This document shows, in pieces, positions 7,884-16,046 of a stretch of 64,000 nucleotides of DNA. The translations under genes and the position numbers were made by a program. Source of the stretch: Xylanimonas oleitrophica (GTDB lineage Bacteria > Actinomycetota > Actinomycetes > Actinomycetales > Cellulomonadaceae); NCBI RefSeq assembly GCF_003244315.1, contig NZ_QKWH01000010.1, forward strand, positions 53,675-117,674. Reading direction: 5' to 3'. Each line of letters starts with the position of its first letter. Position 1 is the stretch's first letter. The notes below the pieces were generated by a model. It had not been told where the DNA came from. It did not search any database and saw only the letters and a list, made by a program, of their open reading frames with translations.

Positions 7884-9290
7884 CTAGAATCCGAGGCCGG
7901 GTCCCGGCGGCTCAGAAGGCCGATTGAGCGGTTCGACGTCGGCAGGCTCGGGTTGCCAGTCGGTGTCGATGCCGGCGGTGCGGGCGAGCGCGCCGTAGTA
8001 GGCGTGGTGCTCGCTGTCCGGGCCGGTGGAGCCGAACGGCGGCAGGCCAGCGTCGAGTGCCGCGCGCTGGATCGGGCCGGCGAGGGCCTCGACGGTCTCT
8101 GAGTCCCACTCGCTATGCGCGCCGAGGTAGACGATCGCTTCCATGAGGTCGGTGGCGTGGCGGGGCATCTGCGCCATGAGAGCGTCGGCGGCGGCCTCGA
8201 TCGTCGCGGGCGGCGGGGGTTCATTGTCGGGCTCGGGCGGGCGCGCCGACGCCGACGCGGGCACGTCGGCCATCGCGGTCACGGCGTCGGGCCGGGAGAT
8301 GCTCGCCGCAGCAACCACTTGCGGGGCGGGGGCCGAGGTCGGGAGTTCGGTTCCTTTCGCCTCCGTGGTCGGGCGTTCGACGTCGATCCGCGCTGTGTGC
8401 GCCGCACCGTCGGTAGCGTCAGGCTCCGTCGTTGTGAGCGCGTCGGCGAGGTCGCGCGAGCAGCGCAGCACACGCTCGGCGGTGTCCTTGATGATCTGCG
8501 GGTCGCAGTCGGACCAGCTTGCGACGTAGCCGAACGAGTACTCGGCCGTACTGAGTCCGAGCAAGCCGGCGGTGACGTACGCGACCGACTCCGCCTCGGT
8601 TTCCTTGACGCCGCGGTGGACGACGTACTCCCCAGGCGCGTCGGAGGCGTGTAGGAGCGCGTGAGCAGCCTCGTGCAGCGCCGTCTTCGCCATTTGCGCT
8701 GGTGAGAGCCTTGAGTCGATGACGATGCGCTTGGTGTCGTCCAAGGTCGTGTAGCCGTTGGCCTCGCCGGGGATCGGCTCGCGGGTCACCGTCCAGCCTT
8801 GCGCGGTGAGGTAGTCGACGGTGGCGTCGTAGATCCCAGCCGGGTCGTCGCCGGTGAGACGGTTGACGACGATCGGGATGACGGCGGCGTCGGGGTCGAT
8901 GGGATCACATTGACTGATGTCGAACACCGGGACTGCGAAGTAGAGCATCCGCCGCTTGTCGGCCTCCTCACCGGTGGCCGGGTCTTCGACGGCCTCGGTG
9001 ACGGACCGGCCGCCGAAGATGCGGATGGCCTTCTCGCCCTTGCGGACCTGGTAGCCGCGTCCCTGCCAGGTCTGGTAGCCGGCCACCGCGGTCGCCTCGG
9101 GGTTGGCCGCGAGGATCAGCAGCAGGTTGTTCAGCGAATAGCGGTTCATGTGGCGGGAGAAGTCGAGGAAGCGGGTCCAGTTCGTCTCCGTGCGCAGGTT
9201 CTCGACCTCGGCGGCGATGGTCGCGTGGAGCCCTTCGGCCTCGGCCTTGCGCTGCTCGGGGGTCTTGCTGGTGCGGACCTTGCGGGCCAT
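7884..9290 (-). CDS. ArdC-like antirestriction protein with zinc-metallopeptidase motif
   Basis: About 468 residues from the ATG at 9290 (MARKVRTSKTPEQ). Residues about 10-130 match the ArdC N-terminal single-strand-binding domain (WTRFLDFSRHMNRYSLNNLLLI, GYQTWQGRGYQVRKGEKAIRI). The central domain carries HEAAHALLH with a downstream acidic segment, a zinc-peptidase HExxH signature. The last 150 residues look low-complexity and then hypothetical. ArdC proteins protect incoming conjugative DNA from restriction, an expected role for an early-expressed gene of a transferred element. The upstream gene ends 7 bases before this start, so the two are co-transcribed. Confidence 0.85.
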   Translation of the reverse strand: MARKVRTSKTPEQRKAEAEGLHATIAAEVENLRTETNWTRFLDFSRHMNRYSLNNLLLILAANPEATAVAGYQTWQGRGYQVRKGEKAIRIFGGRSVTEAVEDPATGEEADKRRMLYFAVPVFDISQCDPIDPDAAVIPIVVNRLTGDDPAGIYDATVDYLTAQGWTVTREPIPGEANGYTTLDDTKRIVIDSRLSPAQMAKTALHEAAHALLHASDAPGEYVVHRGVKETEAESVAYVTAGLLGLSTAEYSFGYVASWSDCDPQIIKDTAERVLRCSRDLADALTTTEPDATDGAAHTARIDVERPTTEAKGTELPTSAPAPQVVAAASISRPDAVTAMADVPASASARPPEPDNEPPPPATIEAAADALMAQMPRHATDLMEAIVYLGAHSEWDSETVEALAGPIQRAALDAGLPPFGSTGPDSEHHAYYGALARTAGIDTDWQPEPADVEPLNRPSEPPGPGLGF

Positions 9291-9297
9291 CGTCGCC

Positions 9298-10287
9298 TCA
9301 CCACCCGAGCTCGGGACTGGGCACCGCGACGCCGGCCGGGCCGCCGTCAGGCACCACGTACGACGGCGGCGCTTGGCTGGTCGGCGCGGGAGACGGTGCG
9401 TCAGTGAGCTCGAACGTCCAGCCGAGGATGCTGAGGTCGTAGGTGCCATCGGCGCTCGGGGCGAGGGAGTCGCGGTCGGTGACCAAGCCGTTCTCGAGGT
9501 GGGCGAGGTGGAGGACGTCGTCGCCGTTGACCCAGCCGCGCAGCCATTGCGGGTCCAGGCGGCTCAGGAGGGCTTCGAGGGTGGACCGGTCGACGACGGG
9601 GGTCGCCCAGCCGTTCCACGGCTGGCGGTAGGCGACGGCGTCGAAGACGGCGCCGTCGAACGCCGGATGCGTGAACTTCGTCAGGTCTGACGGCGTGACG
9701 GCCGCTCGCGTGCGGTGCTCGGGAACCTCGGGGAAGACCGCGGCGATCGCGTCGGTCAGGTCGAGCTCGGCGGCAGTGCGCAGGTCCAGGCGGTTGATGC
9801 GCTCGGCGTCCCCGGATGTGGAGGTCAGCAGCCACGGGTATGGCGGGGTCGTCTGCCGGGTCTCGTAGTCGTAGGTGAAGTCGTCGGGCAGGTCGGTCAG
9901 CGGCCCGTTGTGCGATCCCATGACGGCGTCCCACCTTTCGGCGAGGTCTGCCGGGGTGCCGAAAGAGTCGTCGGCGATCACGGCGCCGTTGGCGTCGAGG
10001 ATCGCACCGGGGGAGGAGTTCGAGCCTTCCTGGTCGGAGGGGTTGAGCTCGATGTTTGCGGCGGTGGGGAACTCCGCGAGGATCGCCAGCGCCGCGGCCT
10101 TCGCGGTCGCCTGGTGGTACAGGGCCTCGCCGACGGTCGTCGTGTGCCGCAGTCGGTGCTGCGCGACGTCGCGCAGTGTCCGGACGTCTCCGGCCGCGGC
10201 TGCGGCATAGGGATCGAACACGCTCACGGGGACCTCCAGCGTGACGGGGAGCCGCACCGTCTGCCCGGCTCCGTTCACCCGTGACAT
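9298..10287 (-). CDS. Hypothetical protein of the conjugative backbone
   Basis: 329 residues from the ATG at 10287 (MSRVNGAGQTVRLPVTLEVP). I do not recognise a family. It is acidic and soluble, with no signal peptide or membrane segment. Residues 20-70 contain FDPYAAAAAGDVRTLRDVAQHRL and VGEALYHQATAKAAALAILAEFP, which look like two amphipathic helices. It is the first gene of a leftward unit with the ArdC-like gene and faces the rightward unit starting at 10373, so the 85 bases between them hold both promoters. Confidence 0.7.
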   Translation of the reverse strand: MSRVNGAGQTVRLPVTLEVPVSVFDPYAAAAAGDVRTLRDVAQHRLRHTTTVGEALYHQATAKAAALAILAEFPTAANIELNPSDQEGSNSSPGAILDANGAVIADDSFGTPADLAERWDAVMGSHNGPLTDLPDDFTYDYETRQTTPPYPWLLTSTSGDAERINRLDLRTAAELDLTDAIAAVFPEVPEHRTRAAVTPSDLTKFTHPAFDGAVFDAVAYRQPWNGWATPVVDRSTLEALLSRLDPQWLRGWVNGDDVLHLAHLENGLVTDRDSLAPSADGTYDLSILGWTFELTDAPSPAPTSQAPPSYVVPDGGPAGVAVPSPELGW

Positions 10288-10332
10288 CGCCGCCCGCCTG
10301 GCAAGTGCGCCCTCGATATCGGGGCCGCGGTT

Positions 10333-10369
10333 GACCTCCGCCCGGTGATGTACCGGGCGAAAGGAGGTC
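10333..10369 (+). promoter_or_regulatory. Hairpin that would sequester the ribosome binding site of the gene at 10373
   Basis: GACCTCC at 10333-10339 pairs perfectly with GGAGGTC at 10363-10369, which contains the Shine-Dalgarno sequence AGGAGG. Inside it CGCCCGG pairs with CCGGGCG around a seven-base loop, with only AAA unpaired on one side. The ATG follows 4 bases after the second arm. The structure could hold translation of the rightward backbone operon off, or be a DNA operator. Confidence 0.6.
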
Positions 10370-10372
10370 GCG

Positions 10373-11020
10373 ATGACCGACATCGAACGCGGCCCAGACC
10401 CCGGCTCGCGGCCCACTGGCCCGCCGAGCGACCAGCAGCCGACTGGTGCGCGGCTCGCCGCCGCGCGAGAGCGCAACGCCGGGGTCTACACCCTCGGTGA
10501 GCAGGACCATCTGCGGACCTTGGCCGACGACTCCTCGGCGCGCGTGATCGAAGGTCGCGACTCGTTGACCGGCGCTGGCACCGGCTACCGGGTCGCCACA
10601 CAAGACGCCGCCCGTCCCAACACCAAGCTGACGCACGCCGAAGCGCGCCTGGTCGGCGCCTTGGCCGCTTCCGACGGCACGCTGCGCGAACTGGCCGACG
10701 CCGCGGGCCTGGCCGTCGATGACGTCGCCCAGGTGCTTGGCCGCGACAAGGTCACCGTCCTGTCCAAGCCCGGATGCGTCCAGTGCGACGCCACCGCCCG
10801 CGCGCTGACGACGAAGGGCATCGACTTCGTCAAGGTCGACGTCACAGACGACGACCAGGCCCTCGACCTCGCGCGTGGGCTGGGCTACCTGTCCGTGCCG
10901 GTCGTCGTCATGCCCGACGGCGAGCACTGGGCAGGATTCCGACCCGACCGCATCGCAGACCTCGACGGTCCTGGCCCGGAGCCGCCGGCCGCACCCGCGC
11001 TCGTGGGGCCGCGATTATGA
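10373..11020 (+). CDS. Two-part protein: unknown N-terminal module and NrdH/glutaredoxin-like C-terminal domain
   Basis: 215 residues. Residues about 125-195 form a small redoxin: VTVLSKPGCVQCDATARAL holds a CxxC active site (Cys-Val-Gln-Cys), followed by IDFVKVDVTDD, the cis-Pro segment SVPVVV and GFRPDRI, as in NrdH. Residues about 35-120 contain HLRTLADDSSARVIEG and LTHAEARLVGALAASDGTLRELADAAGL. This module recurs near the C-terminus of the protein at 11355. NrdH-type redoxins reduce ribonucleotide reductase, but here the domain may act on an element protein. The start has a very strong AGGAGG. Confidence 0.75.
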   Translation: MTDIERGPDPGSRPTGPPSDQQPTGARLAAARERNAGVYTLGEQDHLRTLADDSSARVIEGRDSLTGAGTGYRVATQDAARPNTKLTHAEARLVGALAASDGTLRELADAAGLAVDDVAQVLGRDKVTVLSKPGCVQCDATARALTTKGIDFVKVDVTDDDQALDLARGLGYLSVPVVVMPDGEHWAGFRPDRIADLDGPGPEPPAAPALVGPRL

Positions 11021-11358
11021 GCGCCCACCGCGACACCGGTCCACGCGAAGACCGGCGCCGGGAGGCCTACCGGACCGCCCGGTCGACCCTCGCCGCGTTG
11101 CAGGCGACGCTGCCGGAGTTCTCGACGCTGTCGTACACCGAGGTGCTCCTGGCCCTCGAAGCAGCGACTGACCTCGCGGTTCCCGCGGTCGTGCCGGTCG
11201 AGACCTATGACCACGGCTCGCTGTACGTGCAGGCCCGGACCGCCGTCGAGCGGCTCGCCGAGCACGGCAACCGGCTGGGGCTCGAACTCGTGCTCGCCGA
11301 CCTCGACGCCGTCTGGTTGGACGACGTCCGCACCGGCGGGGCAGGGGACCTGCCGTGA
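11017..11358 (+). CDS. Small hypothetical protein of the backbone operon
   Basis: 113 residues from the ATG that overlaps the previous stop (ATGA). It is acidic and helical (REAYRTARSTLAALQATLPEF, EVLLALEAATDLAVPA, AVERLAEHGNRLGLELVLADL). No domain is recognised and no membrane segment is seen. Its stop overlaps the GTG of the next gene. Overlaps at both ends indicate translational coupling in a four-gene unit. Confidence 0.7.
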   Translation: MSAHRDTGPREDRRREAYRTARSTLAALQATLPEFSTLSYTEVLLALEAATDLAVPAVVPVETYDHGSLYVQARTAVERLAEHGNRLGLELVLADLDAVWLDDVRTGGAGDLP

Positions 11359-13958
11359 CGTACGGGCAGAGCGCCGCGGCCCTGCGCGACGCGCTGGGCC
11401 GGCTGCTCGCGGCCCAGCGGGTGCGCGCAGCCCTGGACGGGCGTGACCCGCGCCGCGAGCTGGCAGGCAAGCTGTTCACCGCGGGCTACTCGTGGGACGA
11501 GATCCAACGGGCACTCGGCATTGGTCGGGAGCTGCTGCGCGAGTACCACGCCGCCTTCCGCGACGACGGACGCCTGTCGGAGGGGCCACGCCGCACCGCG
11601 AGCGAGGCACTGGAAGACGGCGGCTTCGACGTCCGTCCCTTCGCCGACCGCGAGGCGAACCGGCAACGCGCGATGCGTGACGCTGTCGCGCTCCTGGTCG
11701 AGCGAGGCTACGAGCACCAGCAGATCGCCAGAGCCATCGGCGCCAACGACCACACCGTCCTGCGCTACCGCCGGCTACTGGAGGCCGACGGCTGGAGGCC
11801 GACCGTTGTCACCGCCGCCCACGCGCTGGAAGAGGCGGGACTCGAGGTGCCCGATCGGGCCACGACACCACGCGGGGCCGAGCGCTCATCCGCCTACCGG
11901 CGCCTGATCGCGTTCCTGCGAGGCCGTGGCCACGAGCAGCAGGAGATCGCCGACACCCTGGGCCTGAACGTCGCCACGGTCCGCACCTACCAGCGGCGCC
12001 TCGAAGTCGCCGGCTGGACACCCGACCCTCGACCCGACCCGCGCGAGGCGCTCGCCGCCCACGGCATTGAGATCGGCCCCGACCCCGGCGAGCTCGGCGA
12101 TGAGAACCGCGAGATGGTCACGTTCCTCACCACACGCGGCTACACCCAAGACGAGATCGCCGGAGCCATCAGCCTGGACCGCTCCTCGGTCGCCTACCAC
12201 CAGTCCGTGCTGCGCTCGGGTGGCGAGCTCCCCCCGCGCGACGCCGCTCCCCGGGTGCCGATCGAGCAGGCCATCGCGAACCTGGCGATCGAGACCCCCG
12301 ACCGCGCGACGCCCACCCAGCGCGTCGCCACCGCCGAGCTGATCATGCGCTACCGCGCCGAGGTGATCGCCTACCTCGCCGCAGTCGTCGACCACAGTGT
12401 CGAGCACCGCTTCGCGAGCCTTGCGGCCGGTGCGACAGACCCCACCTACCGGCTCCGTGCCGCGTTGCTCGAACTGCGCGACACCGGTCCTCGCGCTACG
12501 GCCGCGGACCTTGGCACCGTGCAACCGATCCGCGCCGTCGACCTGTGGCGACAAGCCGCCGTCGCAGCACTGGCCGGGCGCGAGCGTGACCTGCCGACGA
12601 CCCTGACCGCCGACCAGCAGGCCGCGGCGCTGGGCGACGCGGTCGCCGTCTTGCGCGCCCTGGTCGGCCTCGACGAGCGGTACGCCGCCGCCCGCGGCTG
12701 GCAACGCCTGCCCTTGACCGTCAGCCCGGGGACCGAGACCTGGGCGCTGCCCGCCGTCGTCCTTGACGCGGCCGCGTGGGTGACCGACCACGAAGGGGCG
12801 GACTTCTCGATCGACCGGCACGGACCGCTGGCCGACGACCGGCGTCCGGGCCCGCCACCGGCCACCCTCGCGGCAGCCGCGGGCGCGATGACCCAGGCCG
12901 CCGCCTACCTGGCCGGTGAGTCGGAACCGGTCAAGGCCTCCGTGATGCGCTGGCTCGTGGATGCCCAACGCCGCATCGCCGCCTACGCCTGCCACCACGC
13001 CCGCACCCTCGGCCTCGACGATGCCGTCGCCGTCCACGAGGAGCGCTACGGCCGGTACGCCGACATCGACGCCGCGCTCACCGACGTCGCCGGCACCGCT
13101 GGACGCGAGACGATGGCCGTCGTAGAGATTGCCGGCGCCGTCCGCATCCTGCATCACGCTCGCCGGGCGAGCGAACCCGCGCTAGCCGACCTCACGACTG
13201 CCTGTCAGGACCTCGACCGCACCATCGCGCAGATGCTGCGTGTCGGGGCGGCCGGCTACTACTTCCAGCGCACCGAACGCCTCGCCCTCGACAACCTCAC
13301 CGGCACCGTGACCAGGCGGACCGTCCCCGTCCACGACCCCATCAGCGGTGAGAACAACCCCGGATACGCGCCGGGTTGGATCGAGCTCGAACGGCTGGCC
13401 GCGCCCCGCGAGGTGGCGCGGTCGCCCGAGCGCGAAGCGTTCACCGCACGCGTGCACGCCCTGGCGGCGGACTCCCTGGCTGTGGCCCAAGCACGGAACC
13501 TTGCCCTCTATCCAAGCGACGAGAACCGGCGCGTGCTCGCCGACCACACCTCGGCGAAGGTGATCGCTGGACTCGACGAGTTGGACGTCGCCGGTACGGC
13601 GTTCGCCGAGGCCCGCGCACGGCTGGTTGGCGCATTGGCCGCGACCAACGGCACCCTCGCCGAGCTCGGTCAGCGCTGTGGCCTGGAGCCCGGGGAGATC
13701 GCTTGGCTCATTGAGCCCGCATGCGGCATCGACGCCGAAGCCCTGACCACTGTCGGGGTTGACCGCGACGGCGGTGAACTCGCGTCCGACGGCGGCGTCA
13801 GTGGCTCGGAGCGGACCGACGGAGTCGACGTCCCGGTGTTCGCCGTGAGGTCGGCCGACGGCGGGTTCGACGGACTCGAGGCCGGATGGGACGACCTGGC
13901 AGAGCCGCCGGCTTTCGTCGGCGGCAGTGTGGCAGATGTGGAAGGACCAGGACTATGA
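11355..13958 (+). CDS. Large protein with four N-terminal helix-turn-helix repeats, unknown function
   Basis: 867 residues, GTG start. Four related units lie at about 35-73, 109-148, 181-222 and 252-290. Each follows the pattern RGY/H..QEIA..LG....TV..Y.R.L...GW, which is an HTH of the homeodomain/sigma-4 type. Linkers are about 35 residues. The middle (300-700) is helical and unassigned. The C-terminus (about 720-785: RVLADHTSAKVIAGLDELD, ARLVGALAATNGTLAELGQRCGL) repeats the module found in the 10373 product. The repeats suggest binding to iterated DNA sites such as an origin of transfer, a replication origin or operators. No catalytic motif is seen. Confidence 0.75.
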   Translation: MTYGQSAAALRDALGRLLAAQRVRAALDGRDPRRELAGKLFTAGYSWDEIQRALGIGRELLREYHAAFRDDGRLSEGPRRTASEALEDGGFDVRPFADREANRQRAMRDAVALLVERGYEHQQIARAIGANDHTVLRYRRLLEADGWRPTVVTAAHALEEAGLEVPDRATTPRGAERSSAYRRLIAFLRGRGHEQQEIADTLGLNVATVRTYQRRLEVAGWTPDPRPDPREALAAHGIEIGPDPGELGDENREMVTFLTTRGYTQDEIAGAISLDRSSVAYHQSVLRSGGELPPRDAAPRVPIEQAIANLAIETPDRATPTQRVATAELIMRYRAEVIAYLAAVVDHSVEHRFASLAAGATDPTYRLRAALLELRDTGPRATAADLGTVQPIRAVDLWRQAAVAALAGRERDLPTTLTADQQAAALGDAVAVLRALVGLDERYAAARGWQRLPLTVSPGTETWALPAVVLDAAAWVTDHEGADFSIDRHGPLADDRRPGPPPATLAAAAGAMTQAAAYLAGESEPVKASVMRWLVDAQRRIAAYACHHARTLGLDDAVAVHEERYGRYADIDAALTDVAGTAGRETMAVVEIAGAVRILHHARRASEPALADLTTACQDLDRTIAQMLRVGAAGYYFQRTERLALDNLTGTVTRRTVPVHDPISGENNPGYAPGWIELERLAAPREVARSPEREAFTARVHALAADSLAVAQARNLALYPSDENRRVLADHTSAKVIAGLDELDVAGTAFAEARARLVGALAATNGTLAELGQRCGLEPGEIAWLIEPACGIDAEALTTVGVDRDGGELASDGGVSGSERTDGVDVPVFAVRSADGGFDGLEAGWDDLAEPPAFVGGSVADVEGPGL

Positions 13959-14371
13959 GCGATCGCCGACGATGGACCACGGCTGCCGACGTCGTGCTAG
14001 CGACCTGCGGCCCGGTCTGGCTGCTCGGCATGGGCGCCGACGAGCCATCAGGCGACGTGGTCTCGCTGGTGGCCGCGTGGGTGTTCCTCCTGGTCGGGGC
14101 GCCGTGGGCCGTCGTGCGAATCGGCCGCTTGCACCGCCGGTGGCTCAACGACAGCCGCCCGTTCGCCCAATCGCCCCGCACGATCGTCCTGGCGGTGTGC
14201 CTCGCCGTCGCCCTCGTCCTGGCCGGCAAGACGATCGAGGGCCCTATCGGCGGATCCGTCGTCAACCTCGCGGGCCTCGCGTTGCTCGCCTTCGGCGTCC
14301 TCGCCGTGCTCATGGCGTTCACGCCGCTTGGCGGAGCGCTTGCCGCGCGCAGGCGGACCCGGTCGCGGTGA
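13955..14371 (+). CDS. Small integral membrane protein of the backbone operon
   Basis: 138 residues from the ATG that overlaps the previous stop. Four hydrophobic segments are visible (about VVLATCGPVWLLGMG, VVSLVAAWVFLLVGAPWAVV, TIVLAVCLAVALVLAG, LAGLALLAFGVLAVLMAF), with a basic C-terminus RRRTRSR. No family is recognised. Backbone genes often end with such a protein, which could dock the transfer machinery at the membrane (inference). It is the last gene before the accessory region. Confidence 0.65.
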   Translation: MSDRRRWTTAADVVLATCGPVWLLGMGADEPSGDVVSLVAAWVFLLVGAPWAVVRIGRLHRRWLNDSRPFAQSPRTIVLAVCLAVALVLAGKTIEGPIGGSVVNLAGLALLAFGVLAVLMAFTPLGGALAARRRTRSR

Positions 14372-14426
14372 GTCTCAACATCCCCGTGACAGGTGGAGGG
14401 GTTCCCGGGTAGTCGGGGACCCAGAC

Positions 14427-14470
14427 GACGGGAAGTCCCGGTCGAGTTCTACTCGGTCGGGACTTTCGTC
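14427..14470. terminator. Stem-loop between the backbone operon and the broken recombinase
   Basis: GACGGGAAGTCCCG and CGGGACTTTCGTC form an interrupted stem. It would terminate the rightward operon. It also abuts the degraded recombinase on the other strand. Confidence 0.4.
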
Positions 14471-14792
14471 GTTCCAGGTCTGACGGCGGCCTGCCGAGCT
14501 GCTCGTGTCGATCTGCTCGGACAGCGACCGCATGGCGACGTCGCGGCGCTCCAGCTCGTCGACGATGCGCACCAGGCGGACACGCTTGGCCCGAGGCGGT
14601 CGAGCTTCGTCACGACGACGGAGTCGCCCTCGTCGGGCTCGGAGCGAGGACCGGCCGTTATCGCGGCGGCCAGACGCAGTCTCGACCCGCAGGCACCGCG
14701 CATCGACGCCGGCAGCGAGGAGCGCGTCGCGCTGCCCGTCGAGGTCTTGTGTTCGACGTCGAAACGCGCGCGTAGCCGAAGGTGATCGCCAT
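14455..14792 (-). pseudogene. Broken serine recombinase (resolvase/invertase catalytic domain)
   Basis: The minus strand starts with ATG and MAITFGYARVSTSN, the classical resolvase N-terminus. The rest is spread over three frames: QDLDGQRDALLAAGVDA, ASGRRDN, then DSVVVTKLDRLG, then VRIVDELERRDVAMRSLSEQID. At least three single-base shifts separate the pieces, and no DNA-binding domain follows. It is a dead relic of an earlier transposon at the boundary where the conjugative backbone gives way to metal cargo. Confidence 0.75.
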
Positions 14793-14854
14793 GCCGCGAC
14801 CGTCGCGAAAACCCCTGCAGGGGGTTCTGAACCGGCACAGGTTGTGAACCAGGT

Positions 14855-14891
14855 TTTTGTGTGGCCTTGGCCGTTATGTGGCGGGGTTCTG
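14855..14891 (+). repeat. Candidate left end of the Cd/Hg transposon
   Basis: TTGTGTGGCCTTGGCCG followed by TTATGTGGCGGGGTTCTGT matches, in inverted orientation, the sequence at 23718-23752 (reverse complement CTTGTGGCTTGCGCCG, then TTAAATGGCGGGGTTCTGT). The pair brackets the cadmium and mercury genes and the three transposition genes. I take it as terminal or subterminal repeat of one unit; the exact end base is not fixed. Confidence 0.5.
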
Positions 14892-15014
14892 TCGCCGCTT
14901 CGTGAGTTCCCTGATGATCGGGCGAATCGTCCCGTGGGTCGATCCCCAACTGACACAGCCTCGTTCGCACGCTTAGCGACTCCGGGTTGCGTAAAACCAC
15001 TTCAGTCCTCGCTG

Positions 15015-15034
15015 TATAGTTCAGCGCATGCTGA
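15015..15034 (+). promoter_or_regulatory. -10 element and operator of cmtR/cadD, overlapping the start codon
   Basis: TATAGT at 15015-15020 is a -10 box seven bases before the ATG, so the message is probably leaderless. TCAGCGCATGCTGA at 15021-15034 is a near palindrome covering the start. The same arrangement (TATGGT, then TCAGCGCATGCTGA) precedes the related gene at 30730 on the other strand. Confidence 0.65.
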
Positions 15035-15387
15035 CCATTGCTTCTCGCCTGGACGTGATGAACCGGTTGGGCCGCGCGCTGGCCGACCCGACCAGGTCCC
15101 GGATCATCCTGACGCTGCTCGACCGGCCGGCCTACCCGGCAGAGCTGGCCCGCGATCTGGACCTCACACGCTCCAACGTGTCCAATCATCTGGCGTGCCT
15201 GCGCGACTGCGGCATCGTTGCTGCCGAACCCGAGGGCCGCAAGACGCGCTACGAGATCGCCGATCCCCACCTGACGCAGGCGCTGACCGCCCTGGTTGAC
15301 GTCACCCTCGCGGTTGACGAGAACGCCCCGTGCATCGATCCTGCCTGCTCGGTGCACGGATGCGACGCAGCAGAGGCGGGCGCGTGA
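15028..15387 (+). CDS. cmtR: CmtR-type ArsR-family cadmium/lead-sensing repressor
   Basis: 119 residues. The winged-helix core has GRALADPTRSRIILTLL and LDLTRSNVSNHLACLRDCGIV. The two cysteines of CLRDC correspond to the Cys57 and Cys61 metal ligands of Mycobacterium CmtR, and the C-terminal APCIDPAC supplies the Cys102 equivalent. CmtR leaves its operator on binding Cd(II) or Pb(II). It overlaps cadD by four bases (GTGA), so regulator and exporter are one unit. Relatives occur at 30374-30730 and 53998-54360. Confidence 0.85.
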   Translation: MLTIASRLDVMNRLGRALADPTRSRIILTLLDRPAYPAELARDLDLTRSNVSNHLACLRDCGIVAAEPEGRKTRYEIADPHLTQALTALVDVTLAVDENAPCIDPACSVHGCDAAEAGA

Positions 15388-15980
15388 TCCTGGCTGCGGT
15401 CCTGCAGGCAATCGGCCTGTTCATCGCGACCAACATCGACGACATCATCGTGCTCTCCTTGTTCTTCGCCCGCGGCGCGGGCCAACGCGGGACGACCACC
15501 CGCATCTTGGTCGGCCAGTACGTGGGGTTCGCCTGCATCCTCGGTGCCGCTGTGCTGGTGACTATCGGAGCCGGAGCATTCCTGCCCTCAGCAGCTATCC
15601 CGTACTTCGGGCTCATCCCCCTGGCCCTCGGTCTCTGGGCTGCATGGCAAGCCTGGCGCGGAGACGATGACGACGATGACGCCAAGGTCACGGGCACGAA
15701 GGTCAGCGCGTGGACCGTCGCAGGAGTCACCTTCGCCAACGGCGGAGACAACATCGGCGTCTATGTCCCCGTCTTCCTCAGCGTGGAACCCATCGCAGTG
15801 GTCGCCTACTGCCTCGTCTTCCTCGCGCTCGTCGCGGTCCTGGTCGTAGTCGCCAAGTTCGTTGCCACCCGGCCGCCGATCGCTGAAGTCCTCGAGCGCT
15901 GGGAACACATCCTGTTCCCCATCGTCCTGATCGGCCTCGGCATCGTCATCCTCGTCAGCGGAGGAGCGTTCGGTCTCTGA
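15384..15980 (+). CDS. cadD: CadD-family cadmium resistance transporter
   Basis: 198 residues from the GTG overlapping the cmtR stop. Membrane segments alternate with the signature AIGLFIATNIDDIIVLSLFFA near the N-terminus and FANGGDNIGVYVPVF in the middle; the paired Asp-containing motifs are those of the CadD family. A DDDDDD stretch lies in the central cytoplasmic loop. The family confers Cd resistance by export. It converges on merA with about 65 bases between the stops. Confidence 0.85.
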   Translation: MILAAVLQAIGLFIATNIDDIIVLSLFFARGAGQRGTTTRILVGQYVGFACILGAAVLVTIGAGAFLPSAAIPYFGLIPLALGLWAAWQAWRGDDDDDDAKVTGTKVSAWTVAGVTFANGGDNIGVYVPVFLSVEPIAVVAYCLVFLALVAVLVVVAKFVATRPPIAEVLERWEHILFPIVLIGLGIVILVSGGAFGL

Positions 15981-16046
15981 CGGAGCCAAAGCGAACGAGA
16001 GAGGTCGCCAGGCTCGACGCTCCGGTATAGGGATCCCTGTGCGGGT

